From: Burkholderia sp. GAS332
Lineage (GTDB): Bacteria; Pseudomonadota; Gammaproteobacteria; Burkholderiales; Burkholderiaceae
Length of the DNA stretch: 64,000 nt
Direction: 5' to 3'
Assembly (NCBI GenBank): GCA_900142905.1
Contig: FSRV01000002.1
Span: forward strand, 1,488,001-1,552,000
Every line of letters begins with the position of its first letter. The first letter of the stretch is position 1. A program made the translations under genes and the position numbers. Shown here piece by piece: positions 18,874 through 27,881 of the stretch. A model generated the notes under the pieces. That model did not search any database. It saw nothing but the letters and a program-made list of their open reading frames with translations, and had not been told where the DNA came from.

Positions 18874-19986
18874 ATGTCTGCCGAATCCTCGCATGTCGAT
18901 AGTTACCTGTTCGAACCGGTCAGGCTCGGGCCGCTGCAGTTGCCCAATCGCATCGTGATGGCGCCGCTGACACGCAGTCGCGCGAAGGAGGCCGATGTGC
19001 CGAGCGAACTGGCCATCGAGTATTACGCGCAACGTGCGACAGCCGGTCTCATCATCGCCGAGGCGACGCAGATTTCGCCGCAAGGCAAGGGCTATGTGTT
19101 CACGCCCGGTATTTACGACGACGCCCAGGTGCAGGCGTGGAAACGCATTACCGATGCCGTGCATGCGAAGAGCGGCCATATTTACCTGCAGTTGTGGCAC
19201 GTGGGCCGTATTTCTCATCCGTCGCTGCAGCCGGGGAATGCGTTGCCCGTGGCGCCCTCGGCGATCAAACCCAAAGGCCAGGCCTATACCGACGACGGCT
19301 TCGTGCCGCTCGTCACGCCGCGCGCACTTGAAACCTCTGAAATGGCGGGCATCGTCGAGCAATATCGTGTGGCCGCACAAAACGCGAAGGCCGCCGGTTT
19401 CGATGGCGTGGAAATCCACGCGGCAAACGGCTACCTGCTCGACCAGTTTCTGCGCGACAGGACCAATCAACGAACCGATCAATATGGCGGCTCGATTGAA
19501 AATCGCGCGCGCCTGTTGCTGGAAGTGGCCGATGCCGTGACGGACGTCTGGGGCGGTGAGCACGTCGGCGTACGAATTTCTCCGCTCAGCAGCTTCGGCG
19601 ATATCGCCGACAGCGATCCCGAATCCCTTTTCACCTATGTGGTGAAACAACTCAATGCCCGCAAGCTCGTCTACCTGCATGTCATCGAAGGCGACACGGG
19701 CGGCACGCGTGACGTCGCGGGCGGCTTCGATCTGCAGGTGTTGCGCCAGGCATTCGATGGATTGTTCATGGCGAACAATGGCTATGACATGGAACTTGCG
19801 CAGAAGACGCTCAAGGCAAAACGCGCGGACCTGATCGCGTTCGGGCGGCCGTTCATTTCCAATCCCGATCTGGTCGAGCGACTCAGGGTTGGAGCGCCGC
19901 TGAACGAGCCGGATAAGGACACGATGTATGGCGGCGGTGCGAAAGGGTATACCGATTACCCAACGATGGAAGAAGCGAAGCGCTGA
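18874..19986 (+). CDS. alkene reductase of the old-yellow-enzyme family (NemA-like)
   Basis: A 370-aa FMN-dependent NAD(P)H oxidoreductase with a TIM barrel. Motifs include RIVMAPLTRSRA, QLWHVGRISHPS, the active-site FDGVEIHAANGYLLDQFLRD..NQRTDQYGGSIENR stretch, and the C-terminal DLIAFGRPFISNPDL. Such enzymes reduce activated C=C bonds and nitro compounds. ATG 18874 has AAGGGA upstream. It probably shares a transcript with the DJ-1/PfpI gene. Confidence 0.9.
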   Translation: MSAESSHVDSYLFEPVRLGPLQLPNRIVMAPLTRSRAKEADVPSELAIEYYAQRATAGLIIAEATQISPQGKGYVFTPGIYDDAQVQAWKRITDAVHAKSGHIYLQLWHVGRISHPSLQPGNALPVAPSAIKPKGQAYTDDGFVPLVTPRALETSEMAGIVEQYRVAAQNAKAAGFDGVEIHAANGYLLDQFLRDRTNQRTDQYGGSIENRARLLLEVADAVTDVWGGEHVGVRISPLSSFGDIADSDPESLFTYVVKQLNARKLVYLHVIEGDTGGTRDVAGGFDLQVLRQAFDGLFMANNGYDMELAQKTLKAKRADLIAFGRPFISNPDLVERLRVGAPLNEPDKDTMYGGGAKGYTDYPTMEEAKR

Positions 19987-20061
19987 GTGGGCTTGTGCGT
20001 AGTCACGCAACGAATGGCGTTGACCGGGCGGTGGACCTGGAATCAGGGTGCGGAAGCAGTC

Positions 20062-20643
20062 TCAGCCGGCGAAGCAGCGGAACGCAAGGCTGATACGCGG
20101 CCCGGTGACACCGGCTACCTTGGGAATGCCGTGCTCATGCGTGAACTGCGAAGCGTAGCTCATGACGATGCAACTGCCTGGCTCCAACTCCACGTGCACG
20201 ATCCGGCCGGAACCTGTCTTTGGCCGGATCGACATGCGGCGGCTCGCGCCGAGCGAGACGATGGCGATCGGCTGTGATGGCAACAGCTTTTCCGTCCTGT
20301 CGCCGTGGAGGGCAACGCTGTCGTTGCCGTCGCGATAGAGATTGAGGCCGACGCGATTGAACGGCGCGCCGAGCAGCGAGCGGACGGCTTCAAATGCTTC
20401 GCTCAAGGGTGCGGGCAGATCTTCGGATTCGCGGGAGAATGTGGCGAGCAGACGCGGCACCGCGACTTCCCGCTCGTACATCATGCGTTGCTGGCTCATC
20501 CAGCCGATATTTTCAAGTGCCTGATCGAACCACTGTTGCGCGGCAACGGCCGGGATCGACTCGGGCAGATAACGAATCCCGCCTTCCTCGTCATTGACGA
20601 GGGACACCGGCTCGGGCGCAAACAGGCCTTGCTGGGACACCAT
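20062..20643 (-). CDS. AlkB-like 2-oxoglutarate/Fe(II) dioxygenase
   Basis: A 193-aa protein related to AlkB DNA/RNA repair dioxygenases. Iron ligands are His ~113 and Asp ~115 (LHGDRTEKL) and a distal His ~171 (HEHGIPK). The two arginines PRISLAFR near the C-terminus match the 2-oxoglutarate-binding pair. PFNRVGLNLYRDGNDSVALHGD is the classical AlkB-like stretch. A LexA box and a -10 TATAAT lie upstream (see 20702-20723), which fits a DNA-repair role. It differs from E. coli AlkB in length and is closer to the short ALKBH2/3-like bacterial group; the true substrate is not known. Confidence 0.86.
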   Translation of the reverse strand: MVSQQGLFAPEPVSLVNDEEGGIRYLPESIPAVAAQQWFDQALENIGWMSQQRMMYEREVAVPRLLATFSRESEDLPAPLSEAFEAVRSLLGAPFNRVGLNLYRDGNDSVALHGDRTEKLLPSQPIAIVSLGASRRMSIRPKTGSGRIVHVELEPGSCIVMSYASQFTHEHGIPKVAGVTGPRISLAFRCFAG

Positions 20644-20701
20644 GATTCAAACCTTGGGGAGCGATAGTCCGACACGAAACGACGGACCGTTCATGCAGGT
20701 C

Positions 20702-20723
20702 ATTATACTGTGGTTTTATACAG
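20702..20723. promoter_or_regulatory. LexA (SOS) box with overlapping -10 of the AlkB-like gene
   Basis: CTGT-N8-ACAG at 20708-20723 exactly fits the LexA operator of beta/gammaproteobacteria. The outer flanks match it further, TA on one side and TG on the other. On the minus strand TATAAT (20702-20707) abuts the box, so LexA would block transcription of the AlkB-like gene, whose start is ~60 bases away. The divergent BON lipoprotein start is 43 bases away and may also be affected. Confidence 0.75.
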
Positions 20724-20765
20724 TGGTTTGGGGTTGTGCTTCGAGTTTCCGCCAGACAAAAAACC

Positions 20766-21125
20766 ATGAACCGCGAACTAGTACGTGCGCTGTTGGCGGC
20801 CGTCTGCATGACGACTGCGCTTTCGGCTTGCGTCCAAACAGACGGTGGGATCTCGAACGTCAATGCGCCACCGGCAATGCTAGGTGGCAAAGCCGCGCCG
20901 CCGTCTGACCGCAGTCTGTCGATCGCAGTCCGGCAAGCGCTCGATAAGGCCCCAGGCTTCAATGTGTCGGGCGTGTTCGTGCGCGCACGCGACGGCGCAG
21001 TGATCTTGACCGGTACGGTGCATAGCGCCGATCAGATCCGACAAGCGGAGCAAATCGCCCGTACCGTGCCGGGCGTGCTTGTCATGGTGAACAAACTCAC
21101 GCTGTGGCACGGCGGCAACGGCTGA
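20766..21125 (+). CDS. BON-domain lipoprotein
   Basis: 119 aa. The signal peptide ends in the lipobox TALSAC, so the protein should be lipid-anchored. One BON domain follows (DRSLSIAVRQALDKAPGF...VILTGTVHSADQIRQAEQIARTVPGVLVMVNKL), similar to OsmY and other envelope-stress proteins that bind membranes. ATG 20766 is chosen by the signal peptide. It is divergent from the AlkB-like gene with a LexA box between them. Confidence 0.83.
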   Translation: MNRELVRALLAAVCMTTALSACVQTDGGISNVNAPPAMLGGKAAPPSDRSLSIAVRQALDKAPGFNVSGVFVRARDGAVILTGTVHSADQIRQAEQIARTVPGVLVMVNKLTLWHGGNG

Positions 21126-21284
21126 ATCCGCGCTTTGCAGCGGGATGCGGAATGGGTGAGTACGGTTTTTTGCAGTCGATCGCGCGAGGCGCAGCAGGCA
21201 TAATCCGTTTTCCGATTACGCCATCCTTTCATCGAGGGGCGAAACCCAAGCGCTGCGCTGCGTCGCGCGCTCCCAGGAAAACTC

Positions 21285-22184
21285 ATGCCGCCCATCACCG
21301 CTGTCCGGAATGCAGCCGTGCCGCTGCGCAGTATTGCGCTGATTCTCGTATCCATGTTCTGCTTTGCGCTCGTCGACGCCCTGGCGAAATCCGTGGCGCT
21401 CGCCTATCCGGCCAATGAAGTGACGTTCTTCCGGATGCTGTTCGGCTTGTTGCCTGCGGTAGCGGTGTGTCTGCGCGGCAAACCCCTCGTCGAGCGTCTC
21501 AGGCATATGGATGTGCGTGGGCAGACCTTGCGCGCGCTGACGTTGCTCGGCGCGTCGGGACTGTTCTTTGCGGGGCTGCCCTATGTGCCGCTCAGCGAAG
21601 CGGTGGCAATCGTGTATTCGGAGACCTTGCTGGTCATTGTTCTCGCACCGCTGCTTCTGAAGGAAACGCTCAAGCCGCGTGATGCGCTCGCGGCGGCAGT
21701 CGGTTTTGTCGGCGTACTTTTCGTGGTGCGCCCGGACGGTTCACATTCGAACTGGCTCGGTCCGGTCCTGCTGATTTCGAGCGCATTTTTCGGCGCGTTA
21801 TCGATCATTCAGATCAAGCGGATTCGCGCCACCGACGACTCCGGCACCACGGTGCTGTATTTCACAGTGATCGGTACGATTGTCACCGGCGTATCGCTAT
21901 TTTTCGCGTGGCGCACGCCTTCGATCGAAGCACTTGCGGTGATGGCCTTGATCGGTGGGTTCGCCACGGCAGGGCAGTTGCTGATGACGATGGCATTTCG
22001 CCAGGCCGACGCCGGCGCGCTCGCGCCGTATAACTACACCAGCATCGTGTGGGCTGCGTTATTCGGCTATATCGTGTGGGGCGAGACGATTGGCAGCCTG
22101 TCGCTGCTCGGCATTGCGTTGATTGTCGGAAGCTCGATTGCGGTTGCCGTGCGCGGCAAGCAGACCGAGGGGCCGCTCGTGTAG
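21285..22184 (+). CDS. EamA/DMT-superfamily transporter
   Basis: A 299-aa inner-membrane protein with about ten helices arranged as two EamA repeats. First-repeat signatures are FALVDALAKSVALAYPANEVTFFRMLFG and the internal PLSEAVAIVYSETLLVIVLAP; second-repeat signature is YNYTSIVWAALFGYIVWGE. Substrate unknown; relatives export amino acids or metabolites. Stands alone. Confidence 0.88.
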   Translation: MPPITAVRNAAVPLRSIALILVSMFCFALVDALAKSVALAYPANEVTFFRMLFGLLPAVAVCLRGKPLVERLRHMDVRGQTLRALTLLGASGLFFAGLPYVPLSEAVAIVYSETLLVIVLAPLLLKETLKPRDALAAAVGFVGVLFVVRPDGSHSNWLGPVLLISSAFFGALSIIQIKRIRATDDSGTTVLYFTVIGTIVTGVSLFFAWRTPSIEALAVMALIGGFATAGQLLMTMAFRQADAGALAPYNYTSIVWAALFGYIVWGETIGSLSLLGIALIVGSSIAVAVRGKQTEGPLV

Positions 22185-22498
22185 GCGTGCGCTGCATTCG
22201 CCGAATGCACATCCACTTTTCATTGCTTCGTAGTTCAAACGATCGTTCTAGGAAAGCAAGGCCAGCAAGCTGGCGATTTCGGACAACACGCCCTTCGCAG
22301 CGGACGAACTGACGTTTGGCGACTATAAATGGTAGATAGCACGCATCCAGCTTGCACGCTTATTCGTACGTCACTGTACCGGCCCGAGATCGCGGTCGAT
22401 GCGGCGGCATCGATTGAATCGCTGCGAACCCTCTGATGAATTCGAGCACGTTTGCGATACCGCAAGCGCGCATGCCCACGATTTGAGAGGGAGACGTC
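22185..22498. other. intergenic, no gene recognised
   Basis: 314 bases between the DMT transporter and the Ala/Pro-rich membrane protein. No coding frame, RNA gene or strong hairpin was recognised. The last bases (GAGAGGGAGACGTC) provide the ribosome-binding site of the next gene. Confidence 0.5.
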
Positions 22499-23431
22499 AT
22501 GGTTAGCGAACCCAGGAAGATCGTTCTCACAAGTCTCTTTGTCGGTGCGGTTGCGATCGCGGCTTATATCTCGCAGTCGAACAGAAGCTGGCTGTCGACG
22601 GACGAACTCGGCCTGGAGCGCGACAACGCGTCGGCTCATTACACGCGTGGCGACATGGTGACCGGTTCGGTGAGGTCCGGACCGGTTGTTGCACGCAGCG
22701 ATTCAGCTGCGGCCATTGCCGGGGACCTCCGGGCTGCGCGCAATAGTCTGCAGCGCAACGATCTTGTCGCCGCGCAAGCGCAACTGGACGTGGTCCGTTC
22801 AACCCACCGGGACGACGATCAGGTTCTCGCGCTGCAAAGAGAAGTTGCGGCGCGCGCGGAGCAGACGCAGCACGCGCTGGCTACTGCGCATGGGGAGAAG
22901 CGGGCGCAGCAAGGGTCGAAATCGGTGCGATCTTCGTCGCCGTCTTCCGGGAAAACAGGCCGTGCTCATGAAATCCACTTCGCGACGCACGAACACTCAA
23001 ACCGTGCATCCAGTTACGCGAAGACCCGACGGGCGCCGGAAACCGTAGTAGCAACTGCTAGCGCGGGTAGCACAACGAGCGGCACTGGCGCACCGGTTGT
23101 CGCGAACTCACCATCGCCTGTTCCGGCTCAGGTGAGGGGGGGCTCGAACGTAACCAGCGCGCCTGCTGCGTCAATGCCGACACAGGCAAACTTAGCGCCG
23201 CCGCCTGGTCCGCACGCCGAGTTGACCGAGCAAGCTGCAACAGTGCAATCGGCCGCTCAGCTCGCGCCCTCCGCCACGCCATTGAAATCGGACGGCGGGC
23301 CAAAATCACGCGCAGAGGTACGTGCGGAAATCGCCCGCGCCCGAGCCGATGGCAGCCTTCCTGCGTTCGGCAATCCGGACCCGGCGGGACCTGGCGGCGC
23401 ACCGAGCCTGACCGGCGCGCAGCGTCCGTGA
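22499..23431 (+). CDS. membrane-anchored Ala/Ser/Pro-rich protein, function unknown
   Basis: 310 aa. One N-terminal membrane helix (IVLTSLFVGAVAIAAYI) is followed by a helical segment (~70-130, AAAIAGDLRAARNSLQRNDLVAAQAQL) that looks like a short TPR-type or coiled region. Then comes a long disordered part rich in Ala, Ser, Pro and Thr. The C-terminus (SRAEVRAEIARARADGSLP) resembles the DUF4148-type segment seen in small Burkholderia exported proteins. A GAGAGGGAG ribosome-binding site is present. I do not recognise the whole gene. Confidence 0.7.
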   Translation: MVSEPRKIVLTSLFVGAVAIAAYISQSNRSWLSTDELGLERDNASAHYTRGDMVTGSVRSGPVVARSDSAAAIAGDLRAARNSLQRNDLVAAQAQLDVVRSTHRDDDQVLALQREVAARAEQTQHALATAHGEKRAQQGSKSVRSSSPSSGKTGRAHEIHFATHEHSNRASSYAKTRRAPETVVATASAGSTTSGTGAPVVANSPSPVPAQVRGGSNVTSAPAASMPTQANLAPPPGPHAELTEQAATVQSAAQLAPSATPLKSDGGPKSRAEVRAEIARARADGSLPAFGNPDPAGPGGAPSLTGAQRP

Positions 23432-23449
23432 AACTGCGCAGACCGGTGG

Positions 23450-24229
23450 TTAGCGTAACGATGCAGCGAGCCGCGCGAAAGTGGGCTCGTCCGTGCGATC
23501 GAACGCGAGCGGCGTAACCGACACGCGCCCAGACGCCACCACCGCTGTTTCGCTATCGGGGTCGTTCGCGCGTGTGCCGCGTTGAAACCGCAACCAGTGA
23601 TAGTCGATGCCCCGCGGATCGACATGCGGCAGCACCTCGATATCTTCAACGAGTCCGACGCCTTGTTTGCTCGGTGTGAGCGGACCGGCGGAGGCTGCGT
23701 CGACGTCGGGGAAATTGATGTTCAGGCAGGTGGGTGCGTGGTGCTCGATCGCGAGCAATTGGCGAATTACGCCGGGCGCGAGTGCACGGGCGGTGTCCCA
23801 GCGGACCTTGTTTCGGTCGCTGAAGGTCTGGCTCAATGCGAACGACGGCAGTCCAAGCAACAGCCCCGTCATCGCAGCGCCGACCGTGCCCGAGAACATC
23901 GTTTCCACGCCGAGATTGCCGCCACGGTTAACGCCGGAAAGAATCAACGTAGGCGGCGCGTCGCGCATCAGATGCCGCACCCCCATCACGACACAATCGC
24001 CCGGCGTGCCCACGACGCCAAAACGCCGCTCGCCCTGGCGGCTGACACGCAGCGGCGAATGCAGGCTGATCGAATGCGATGTGCCGCTCTGATCGTGCTC
24101 AGGCGCGACCACCCAGACTTCGTGCGCGAGCTCGGCGGCAACTGCTTCGAGTACGGCGAGGCCGGGGGCGTCGATACCGTCGTCGTTCGTCAACAATACC
24201 CGCGGCACTTTGGATTCATAGGCAGACAT
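23450..24229 (-). CDS. surE: 5'/3'-nucleotidase SurE
   Basis: A 259-aa metal-dependent nucleoside monophosphatase. The metal site LLTNDDGIDAPGL (Asp ~16, 17) and the SGVNRGGNLG loop are intact, as are APEHDQSGTSHSIS and GTPGDCV. It is not next to pcm, nlpD or rpoS, the usual surE neighbours. This is probably a second SurE paralogue of the kind many Burkholderia carry. Confidence 0.9.
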   Translation of the reverse strand: MSAYESKVPRVLLTNDDGIDAPGLAVLEAVAAELAHEVWVVAPEHDQSGTSHSISLHSPLRVSRQGERRFGVVGTPGDCVVMGVRHLMRDAPPTLILSGVNRGGNLGVETMFSGTVGAAMTGLLLGLPSFALSQTFSDRNKVRWDTARALAPGVIRQLLAIEHHAPTCLNINFPDVDAASAGPLTPSKQGVGLVEDIEVLPHVDPRGIDYHWLRFQRGTRANDPDSETAVVASGRVSVTPLAFDRTDEPTFARLAASLR

Positions 24230-24519
24230 CGCAGCAAGCTCCTCTCAATGAGTAAGGGAAGTCTCATTATCCGGAGATTGAGAAGAGCGTGTTGCGAAGC
24301 GAACAGCGGACGCGATGAATATGCCGTTCAGACCCATGCCGGGATCGGCGAACGCGCCCATTTCTTCGCTGACCTGGAAAGCGCGCATTGTGTACCATGC
24401 AGATTGCTTCGCGCGCGCCATGCCCGCTTGGTGCATGAGCCCTGCTGAATTGCCGTGACCAGCGCTATCGGATCCGAAGCGCCCGTCATCCCCACACCCC
24501 TTGTGCCGGATGAACTGAC

Positions 24520-25674
24520 ATGCAGATCGAGCCGTTTCAGATAGCCGTGCCGGACGCCGACATAGACGATCTTCGCCGGCGTATTCGCGCGACACGCTGG
24601 GCACCGGCAACGCCGTCGCCCGCCTGGCAGCAAGGTGCCGATGCCGCCTGGTTGCGCGAACTCGCCCAGTACTGGGCCGAGCGTTTCGACTGGCGCGAGG
24701 CCGAGCGCCGGTTGAATCTGCAACCGCAATTTCTCGCCGAGGTCGAGGGGCAGCGCGTGCATTTCGTGCATCGGCGCGGTGTCGGCCCGGCGACTTATCC
24801 GCTCGTGGTCACGCATGGCTGGCCGGGATCGTTTTTCGAATTCCACGCACTGCTCGACCGGTTATGCGACCCGGCTGCATTCGGCTGCGATCCGGCCGAT
24901 GCGTTCGACGTCGTCGTTCCATCGCTGCCGGGCTTTGCGTTCTCGCAGGCGCCCGTCGAGCCCGGTATGTCCGCATTTCAGGTGGCGGACTTGTGGGCTG
25001 CCCTGATGCGCGGCCTCGGTTATGAACACTTTGGCGCCCAAGGCGGCGATCTGGGCGCTGGCGTTTCGATCGCGCTTGCGGCACGGCATTCCGAGCGTGT
25101 CGATGGCATTCATCTCAACTTCTTGCCCAGCTCATACGAGCCCGCAAGCGGCGCTGCCCAGACACCGTTCACGCCCGCAGAGGAAACCTATCTGCGAGAG
25201 AAGAGCGAATGGGCCGCGCTCGAAGGCGGCTATGCCCATATGCACACCACGAAACCGCAGACGCTGGCGGCTTCCTTGAACGATTCGCCGATTGGACTCG
25301 CTGCATGGATCGGCGAGAAGTTTCGCGCGTGGAGCGATTGCGACGGCGATATCGAGCGGGTGTTTTCGAAAGACGAGTTGCTCACCAACATTTCGCTCTA
25401 CTGGTACACGCAGAGTATTGGCACGGCGATACAGATGTATTGGGAAAACCGGCTGCAGCCGATGCGCTTCGCCGAGGGGCAACGCGTCGTGCCGCCGGTG
25501 GGATTCGCCCATTTTCCCAACGAGATCAATCATCCGCCGCGCACGTGGCTCGAACGGACTTTCAACGTCGTGCAATGGACCGACATGCCGAGCGGTGGCC
25601 ATTTCGCGGCGATGGAAAAGCCTGACTTGCTCGCTGCGGAGATTCGCAAGTTGTTCAGGAAGCTGAGGCACTAG
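24520..25674 (+). CDS. epoxide hydrolase (EHN-type alpha/beta-hydrolase)
   Basis: 384 aa. The N-terminal epoxide-hydrolase domain (MQIEPFQIAVPDADIDDLRRRIRATRW) precedes the alpha/beta-hydrolase core. Core features are the HGWPGSFFEF oxyanion motif, nucleophile Asp in AQGGDLGAGVS, and the C-terminal His in PSGGHFAAMEKPD. The two lid tyrosines cannot be fixed by eye. Probably cytoplasmic; may hydrolyse aromatic or juvenile-hormone-like epoxides. Single gene. Confidence 0.88.
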   Translation: MQIEPFQIAVPDADIDDLRRRIRATRWAPATPSPAWQQGADAAWLRELAQYWAERFDWREAERRLNLQPQFLAEVEGQRVHFVHRRGVGPATYPLVVTHGWPGSFFEFHALLDRLCDPAAFGCDPADAFDVVVPSLPGFAFSQAPVEPGMSAFQVADLWAALMRGLGYEHFGAQGGDLGAGVSIALAARHSERVDGIHLNFLPSSYEPASGAAQTPFTPAEETYLREKSEWAALEGGYAHMHTTKPQTLAASLNDSPIGLAAWIGEKFRAWSDCDGDIERVFSKDELLTNISLYWYTQSIGTAIQMYWENRLQPMRFAEGQRVVPPVGFAHFPNEINHPPRTWLERTFNVVQWTDMPSGGHFAAMEKPDLLAAEIRKLFRKLRH

Positions 25675-26134
25675 GCAGGCCGACTCGACTGTGCCATCGC
25701 ACGAGGCGCCGGTTCGATATCGACGCCGATGCGCCTCACGCGCCGCATTTATGCCTGCCGCATCATCGAATATGCACACTGCATGAATGGGCCTGCCACC
25801 ATGCCTACCTGAGCAGCCCGCCCCTCAATTTCTTCAGACAAAACATCGCACGGCATGCGTCCGAGCTTAATCGATAAATATGGTCAGGACCCCTTGCGGC
25901 GACCGTGTGGCCGCGTATGATCAGCGCTCGTTATCGCCTCCGGTTTCTCGTCAGCGTACGTTCGTGGCGCCGTCGATTTGCCGGAATCCGATACACCATG
26001 AAATGGCAGCACCCAGTACGCGCCTGATTCGCGAGGACAGGCATTCGCGTTAGCGGGGCAGCAGGAACAACGCAGCAGCGAGAGACCTGAACGCACTACG
26101 TGTCAGGGTAGAGTCTGCGGGAAAACAAAAAACA
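25675..26134. other. intergenic, no gene recognised
   Basis: 460 bases between the epoxide hydrolase and the sigma-54 activator. Short frames exist but none has a plausible start, codon pattern or recognisable product. No strong inverted repeat was noticed. It presumably contains the promoter region of the regulator at 26135. Confidence 0.45.
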
Positions 26135-27499
26135 ATGCAGAAAATGAAGGCCACTACGCGGCGTGTCATCTACTTCACGCGCGATCCTTTGCCGGATCTA
26201 TTGGCGAGCTTCGCGGAGCGCGATTGGGAGGTTCAGGTCATCGGCTCGGTTCGCGACGTACGGCGAGCCATGGATGACGGCTCGCTGGCGGGCGGGCTGG
26301 TCGACCTGTCGAGCGTGTTCGATTCCCGCGACATTGCCGCGCTGGAAGCCTGCCTTGCGATGCCGAATATCGGCTGGGTGGCGATGACCGCCGCGCCGGA
26401 ACTCGATGACGCCGCCGTACGCCGGCTGGTGCGCGACTACTGTTTCGATTACGTCACGCTCCCCGCTGCGAACGCCAGGATTGCCGATACGGTAGGCCAT
26501 GCATGCGGCATGATCGCGCTCGGCGAGCCCGCATTCGTCGATACCTCCACGCCTGAAGGCGAGATGATCGGCACCTGCGATGCCATGCTCGCGTTATTCC
26601 GTTCCATCCGCAAAGTCGCGACAACCGACGCACCCGTCTTCGTCTTCGGTGAATCGGGTACCGGCAAGGAGCTGACAGCGGCGGCGATTCACGCGCGCTC
26701 GCCGCGCCGTGACGCGCCGTTCGTCGCCATCAACTGCGGTGCGATTCCACCGCACTTGCTGCAATCCGAGTTGTTCGGCTACGAGCGCGGCGCCTTCACG
26801 GGCGCGAATCAGCGCAGAATAGGGCGCGTCGAAGCCGCTCACGGCGGCACCGTGTTTCTCGATGAAATCGGCGATCTGCCGTTCGAAAGTCAGGCGAGCC
26901 TGCTGCGTTTCCTGCAGGAAAGCACCATCGACCGCCTGGGCGGCAACGGTTCGATCGATGTCGACGTGCGCATCATTTCGGCCACTCATGTCGATATGGA
27001 AGCCGCCATCGAAGACGGACGCTTTCGCGCGGACTTATACCACCGTTTGTGCGTATTGAGGATCGACGAGCCGCCGCTTCGCGCGCGCGGCAAGGATATC
27101 GAACTGCTCGCGCTGTACACGCTGGACCGCTACAGGAAGGATGCGAGCCGCCGGCTATACGGTTTTTCGCCGGACGCGATCGCAGCGCTGCATCAATACG
27201 ACTGGCCGGGCAACGTACGGGAACTGATCAACCGGGTTCGCCGCGCGATGGTGATGTCGGAAGGGCGCACGATCACCGCGGACGATCTCGAACTGTCGGG
27301 CTACGTCGCGACCGCGCCCCTGACCCTGGCGCAGGCACGCGAGACAGCGGAGCGGCAGGCTATCGAACTCGCGCTGCTGCGCCATCGCGGCCGGCTCGGC
27401 GACGCGGCGCGCGAACTCAGCATTTCACGCGCCACGCTGTACCGTTTGCTCAGTAGCCATGGCATGCGCTACGTGGAAGACAGCACCGCTGAAAGTTGA
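26135..27499 (+). CDS. sigma-54-dependent Fis-type activator, VpsR-like
   Basis: 454 aa. The N-terminal ~130 residues are a receiver-like domain without the usual phosphorylatable Asp pattern, similar to VpsR. The central AAA+ domain has Walker A GESGTGKE, the sigma-54 contact loop GAFTGA, Walker B TVFLDEIGDL and the arginine-finger region FRADLYHRL. A C-terminal Fis helix-turn-helix (GRLGDAARELSISRATLYRLL) ends the protein. In Vibrio and Burkholderia cenocepacia such regulators (VpsR, BerB) bind c-di-GMP and turn on exopolysaccharide or cellulose genes. That role here is an inference; no polysaccharide operon is in the window. Start could also be ATG 26144. Confidence 0.87.
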   Translation: MQKMKATTRRVIYFTRDPLPDLLASFAERDWEVQVIGSVRDVRRAMDDGSLAGGLVDLSSVFDSRDIAALEACLAMPNIGWVAMTAAPELDDAAVRRLVRDYCFDYVTLPAANARIADTVGHACGMIALGEPAFVDTSTPEGEMIGTCDAMLALFRSIRKVATTDAPVFVFGESGTGKELTAAAIHARSPRRDAPFVAINCGAIPPHLLQSELFGYERGAFTGANQRRIGRVEAAHGGTVFLDEIGDLPFESQASLLRFLQESTIDRLGGNGSIDVDVRIISATHVDMEAAIEDGRFRADLYHRLCVLRIDEPPLRARGKDIELLALYTLDRYRKDASRRLYGFSPDAIAALHQYDWPGNVRELINRVRRAMVMSEGRTITADDLELSGYVATAPLTLAQARETAERQAIELALLRHRGRLGDAARELSISRATLYRLLSSHGMRYVEDSTAES

Positions 27500-27881
27500 C
27501 GCGAAGATCGTGCGCAGCAGTCAGGTAACTTGTTCACACACGCGCTAAAGCGGCCGGTAGTGTCGCGTATTTTCGACCTGTCGAAAGCCGATTGACGGCA
27601 CCCGCGTTGCGTCGCGCTGGCTTTTGGCGGAAAGGCAATGCAAGGACGTGAAACGATACGTCATACCTGATATCTGCGCCCCGGTTCATCCGACTCCATC
27701 GCCGCAGATCAGCTCACCCGGCTCAAGTGTGGCGTCATGAGGGCGCGAGCCGCGGCACGACGGCTGCGCACCTCGCGCGAGCTTCTGGCTTGGCCCACGA
27801 AAGAATCTGTGGATCAATTCGCGAACGTTAACGGCAGCGCTGGAAAAAGCGGACCGTCTCTCACGTCTGGTGAGGAGCCCC
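27500..27881. other. intergenic, no gene recognised
   Basis: 381 bases between the activator and the glycosyltransferase-like gene. No coding frame is supported. I looked for a -24/-12 sigma-54 promoter and found no site with correct GG-N10-GC spacing. The end holds GAGGAG (27872-27877), the ribosome-binding site of the next gene. Confidence 0.45.

Noticed and set aside
27621..27642. Possible sigma-54 promoter upstream of the glycosyltransferase-like gene
   Set aside because: GG and GC elements do not have the required 10-base spacing.
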